IMG/VR virus record: IMGVR_UViG_3300034072_000428
Span: 1 to 27,423 of that record
Reading direction: 5' to 3' (one strand)
Source: a virus
Length of the DNA: 27,423 bases
Numbering within the stretch: the first letter of the stretch is position 1; the number at the start of each line of letters is the position of its first letter. Positions 24,094 to 27,423 of the stretch are shown one piece after another. Both the position numbers and the translations under genes were made by a program. Under the pieces are notes generated by a model. The model was not told where the DNA came from, searched no databases, and worked only from the letters and a program-made list of their open reading frames with translations.

Positions 24094-26432
24094 AGGGCTA
24101 TCAGGAATGGCTGATTGACGACGCGGGCAACAAGCGCACCAACGTCACAGTCGAAGTTCGGGTCGCGAACAGCACGCCGGGGGCGGGTGCGAAGGCGACG
24201 ATTTTTTCGAACGCAGCCGGCGCGGCAAAGGCCAATCCGTTCACGAACCTTGCCGACGGCAGCTATTCGTTCTTCGCCAATGACGGCCGATACGATGTGG
24301 TCCTGAACCCCGGCACGGTCGACCAGAAGATCATCCCTGCTGTCGAAGTCGTCGACGGGCTTGATCTGTCGCAGCGTTCGGTCCGCGTCCAGCCAGGCGA
24401 AACCGCCGTCACGATCCCCGCGCTCGCCGATCGCACCGGCGACGAGGACACTGTGATGGTGTTCGACAAGGACACCGGCGCTGCGAAGGCGCTGCCGGTC
24501 GGATCGTTCCCGCCTGGCCCGATTGGGCCTCCGGGGACGAACAACACCGTCGAGACGCTGGAGGCATTGGCTGCGCTCGATGTCGAGCTGGTGTCGGCGA
24601 TTGCAGCCGGAGCACCGTTCATCTGGAAAACGGGCGACTATTCCGCGCTGGTGGATGGCGTCGATTATGTGCAGTCGGACGATGTGGCTGCGACGACGGG
24701 CGCGTGGGTGCGGCTGGGGCAGGAGGATCTTCGGAAACTCGGCACGTTCTCCGGGTCGACGATCGCCGACAATCAGACGCCGAAGCAGGCGATGCAGGCG
24801 CTTGAGACGGCGGTGGAGACGAAGGCGACGGCGGCGGCCCTCGGTGTTGCTGCCGACGATGAGGATATGGGGGAGTTCGAGAACTCACTGATCGACAATA
24901 ACGTCGACGCCAAGGCGGCGCTTGAAAGCATCGGGACGAACCTTGCGGCTGCGACCGGCTCTAGCTTTGTTGGGTTTAAGCAGACAGGAACAGATACAAC
25001 CACCCGCACGGCGGACCAAAAGCTCAAAGACTTTGTGAACGTCGCTGATTACCTGCCTGCTGGCTATGTGACAGATGGTAGCGTTGATTACACGACGCAA
25101 ATCCAGAAGTGCATCAACGACCACAAGTACGTTCAATTTCCCGCCGGGACTTTTCGGCACAGCCGCCTAATTCTCAAGTATGAGGGGCAGGTTATAGCAG
25201 GCATGGGCATGGGCTATGCCACTGTGCTTTATTGCCCGTCTGGATATGGCTTCACCAATTTTTCTGGCGATGATGACGATCCCATTGGCTCTGACTGGGT
25301 GGGCAACCCTACGTTTCGGGACATTGTGCTTCGTGGCGGGTTCACACACACTGACGACTTTAGTGCGCCAGCCAACAGCTGGGCATTTGCCTCTGGACGC
25401 AGCAAGACCCTGACCACAAGCAACATCAACGCTGCAATCCGTCTAAAGCGGTGCTTCCCCTACCAGCTGCAAGACATAATCGTGGAAAACTTTCATCGCG
25501 GCGTCTACCTCAGTGCGGGTGCTCTGGCCCGCTACGACCGCTTTCTTTTCAGCGATTGCGAGATCGGGATCTACGGGGAAAATGGCACCGTCTGGGGCGA
25601 TGGCGCATGGCAGGTAACCACACACAGGTGGTCTAACGGGCGCTTTAAGAACGTCTGGTTCGGCATCAACGGCACAGACTTTGTTCAGTGCAACGTTGAC
25701 AAGAAAACCGTTGATTTCGAGCCCTGCAACACTGGCATCGCTATCACCAATGGCGGTGACAATGTCTGGTCAGGCTATTTTGAACTCTGCTACGAAGGCA
25801 TCTACCGGAATGGCTCTTTCATGGGTCATGATGTTGTTGAAGATGCGTTTTTTGCGGGAGAACCTGGCGCTTTTTGGGGGAATGGCCGGTCCATCCTCAT
25901 GGATAGCGGCATTGGTGCCAACGGCAAGCTGACAATCCGCGACGGTCAACGCAGACCCGGCGGCGGTGGTTTCGAGGTTCTGGCTGGCAAACTCTATCGC
26001 AGCGAGTTTTGTAGCAAGACCCTGCTTTTCGCCACGGCAACCACACCAGCCGGTGGCTATACCCCCACAAATCTCGGCTGGGTGTTTGCCTCCGGCTATG
26101 ATGATTGCGGTGTCTTTGACGTTGCCGATCCTGAAGTGCTGACCATCCCGGCGTGGCTGAACGGCGCGACAATCAAGATCACGGTTTCGCTTAGGGTCAA
26201 TGGGGACGCGACTGCGAACGATGTCCAGATCGACACGCTACTGAACGGCGGTGCGTTTGCTGGCATGGGGCAGTGGGCCGAAGTCTTTGAGTTCGGCCGC
26301 ACCATTCAGTTCTCTACGGGACCGATCAAGGTCGTTGAAGGCGATGAGTTTAGCGTCAATGTCCTGATGAACCTGTCGCGCACGATCGCATCCGGCAACA
26401 ACAGCTGGATCATGTTCGAGGTGATTGGCTAA
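24090..26432 (+). CDS. Tailspike with collagen-like turn and pectate-lyase-like beta helix
   Basis: The 780-residue protein overlaps the previous gene by ATGA. Residues 1-120 are a head-binding-like domain (MKGYQEWLIDDAGNKRTNV). A short collagen-like GPIGPPG is near 143-149, then an Ala-rich segment. From about 290 comes the linker SFVGFKQTGTDTTTRTADQK leading to KLKDFVNVADYLPAGY, the typical entry into a pectate-lyase-3-type right-handed beta helix (about 310-620), with a C-terminal beta-sandwich. Such spikes bind or degrade surface polysaccharide. Codon use changes sharply near 24,960, with more A and T in third positions afterwards, which marks a swapped receptor-binding module. Catalytic residues cannot be assigned by eye. 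Confidence 0.8.
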   Translation: MKGYQEWLIDDAGNKRTNVTVEVRVANSTPGAGAKATIFSNAAGAAKANPFTNLADGSYSFFANDGRYDVVLNPGTVDQKIIPAVEVVDGLDLSQRSVRVQPGETAVTIPALADRTGDEDTVMVFDKDTGAAKALPVGSFPPGPIGPPGTNNTVETLEALAALDVELVSAIAAGAPFIWKTGDYSALVDGVDYVQSDDVAATTGAWVRLGQEDLRKLGTFSGSTIADNQTPKQAMQALETAVETKATAAALGVAADDEDMGEFENSLIDNNVDAKAALESIGTNLAAATGSSFVGFKQTGTDTTTRTADQKLKDFVNVADYLPAGYVTDGSVDYTTQIQKCINDHKYVQFPAGTFRHSRLILKYEGQVIAGMGMGYATVLYCPSGYGFTNFSGDDDDPIGSDWVGNPTFRDIVLRGGFTHTDDFSAPANSWAFASGRSKTLTTSNINAAIRLKRCFPYQLQDIIVENFHRGVYLSAGALARYDRFLFSDCEIGIYGENGTVWGDGAWQVTTHRWSNGRFKNVWFGINGTDFVQCNVDKKTVDFEPCNTGIAITNGGDNVWSGYFELCYEGIYRNGSFMGHDVVEDAFFAGEPGAFWGNGRSILMDSGIGANGKLTIRDGQRRPGGGGFEVLAGKLYRSEFCSKTLLFATATTPAGGYTPTNLGWVFASGYDDCGVFDVADPEVLTIPAWLNGATIKITVSLRVNGDATANDVQIDTLLNGGAFAGMGQWAEVFEFGRTIQFSTGPIKVVEGDEFSVNVLMNLSRTIASGNNSWIMFEVIG

Positions 26433-26435
26433 GTT

Positions 26436-27185
26436 ATGCCCGCCGTCAGCGCCTCGAAATATCTGGTCAACGCGGGCTGGGACGACGTGCCCCATCTCGA
26501 CAAGCAGACCAAGGACGAGCTGCTCGCCGCAACCCCGCCGTATCTCCGCGATGCGCGCAGCAAAGGTATTCCCTCGCTCGGCTCAGGCGCGATCTACCCG
26601 ATCGAGGAATCCTTCATCAAGGTCGAGCCCTTCCCGCTGCCTGCGCACTGGCCGCGCTGCTACGGCATGGACGTCGGCTGGAATCGCACCGCTGTGCCCT
26701 GGCTGGCGCATGATCGCGACCAGGACGTCGTCTACATCTATGCCGAGCATTATCGCGGCCAGGCCGAGCCCTCGACGCACGCCAGCGCCATCCGCGCGCG
26801 CGGTGACTGGATCCCGGGCGTTATTGATCCCGCAGCGCATGGCCGCAGCCAGAAGGACGGCGAGCAGCTGATCGCGACCTATTCGGGGCTGGGGCTCAAC
26901 ATCGTCGGCGCCAACAACAGCGTTGAGGCTGGTATCCTCGAGGTGTTCGAGCGGCTGTCTACCGGGCGGCTCAAGATATTCTCAACCTGCATCAACTGGT
27001 TCGCGGAGTACCGGCTTTACCGCCGCGACGAGCGCGGCCACATCGTCAAGAAGAACGATCACCTCATGGACGGCACGCGCTACGCGATCGTGTCCGGCCT
27101 GAAACGCGCCATCTGCCGCCCGATCCAGCGCATTGGGCAGGAGCAAGGCGCGCGCACCGTTGCAGATCGAATTGGGGGATATTGA
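26436..27185 (+). pseudogene. C-terminal half of a second large terminase, N-terminal ATPase missing
   Basis: These 249 residues begin just before KYLVNAGWDDVPHL and carry the C-terminal part of another TerL: RSKGIPSLGSGAIYPIEESF, then HWPRCYGMDVGWNRTAV with nuclease Asp79, GVIDPAAHGRS with Asp131, and DHLMDGTRYAIVSGLKRAI with Asp212. All three RNase H-like nuclease positions are present. The Walker A and B half is absent upstream. The ATG is in frame with, and three bases after, the tailspike TAA, and lacks a properly spaced ribosome-binding site, so the coding start is probably artificial. The family differs from the TerL at 2930. Most likely a truncated gene created by recombination or by contig joining. 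Confidence 0.75.
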
Positions 27186-27187
27186 CC

Positions 27188-27423
27188 ATGGCGTCACGGC
27201 CAACCAGCATGCGCAGCCAGGTGACGCCCATGTCCCCTGCCCCACCCCCGTCAGAGGCACGCCACCCGCTTGTGGCCGACCCGTTCGACGAGGCGATCAA
27301 CGGTGGCGAGCAGCGCACCGACGAAGAGCGTATGGAAGAGCTGCAGAAGGGCGTCTCATCCGTCATCGATCATCTGACCAGCATGGTCACTGACCGCATC
27401 AGCAAGCGCGCCAACATCGAGAG
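27188..27423 (+). CDS. Start of a second portal-like gene, cut by the right edge
   Basis: From ATG 27188, with GGGGG about 9 bases upstream, 78 codons run to the window end. The visible product is Pro-rich (SPAPPPSEARHP), then acidic, and then helical with VSSVIDHLTSMVTDRISKRA before the cut. Phage portals that follow TerL in this gene order often open this way, with a helical element before the conserved core. Since it follows the second TerL fragment, portal is the natural reading. The core domain is outside the window, so the call rests on position and N-terminal texture. Confidence 0.45.
   Translation, partial: MASRPTSMRSQVTPMSPAPPPSEARHPLVADPFDEAINGGEQRTDEERMEELQKGVSSVIDHLTSMVTDRISKRANIE

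Noticed and set aside
26436-27185. Split terminase in which this fragment supplies the nuclease for the first TerL
   Set aside because: The TerL at 2930 already has its own nuclease Asp residues and a C-terminal PDFGDAW motif, and the fragment belongs to a different terminase family.

Overview
The window is most of the structural half of a tailed phage or prophage with a short-tailed (podovirus-like) plan, from a GC-rich bacterium. High G/C at third codon positions, dense overlapping genes (ATGA, TGATG, GTGA junctions) and the style of the proteins suggest an alphaproteobacterial host, perhaps a sphingomonad; that host call is inference. No tRNA, rRNA, CRISPR array or insertion sequence was seen.

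Layout. Positions 1-1905 hold a partial minus-strand gene, a palindrome-rich divergent intergenic region, a small membrane protein (352-618), a second repeat-bearing intergenic region, an unknown gene (856-1545), an AT-rich gap and a good rho-independent terminator (1768-1798). From 1906 to 26432 everything is on the plus strand in a near-gapless run: small terminase, a 95-residue unknown, large terminase carrying an in-frame intein, P22-like portal, scaffold candidate, an Acb2-type anti-CBASS protein, an unknown protein, N4-gp56-type major capsid protein, a small head protein, a gp4-like adaptor, a short fibre with an S74 chaperone domain, a small unknown, a tail hub/DNA-stabilisation protein, two small unknowns, two candidate ejection proteins, a 2247-residue polyvalent ejection protein (lytic transglycosylase, ParB/DdrB-like and zincin-type motifs) and a pectate-lyase-like tailspike.

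Three bases after the tailspike stop, the sequence changes to a second, unrelated phage: the C-terminal nuclease half of another large terminase (26436-27185), then the N-terminus of a candidate portal gene cut by the window edge. The ATPase half of that second terminase is absent, so 26432/26436 looks like a recombination or prophage junction, or an assembly chimera.

How the genes work together: TerS and TerL (after intein splicing) package DNA through the portal into a shell built by coat protein on the scaffold; adaptor, hub, fibre and tailspike close the head and recognise the host; the ejection proteins enter the cell with the DNA and can cut peptidoglycan. The Acb2-like gene, inserted in the head genes, would soak up cyclic nucleotide signals of CBASS defence. 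Lysis, replication, integration and repressor genes are not in the window.

Most notable: a class 3 (WCT-type) intein splitting the terminase Walker A motif, the Acb2-like gene with an N-terminal extension, the giant polyvalent ejection protein, the second-terminase junction, and the palindrome cluster at the left end.
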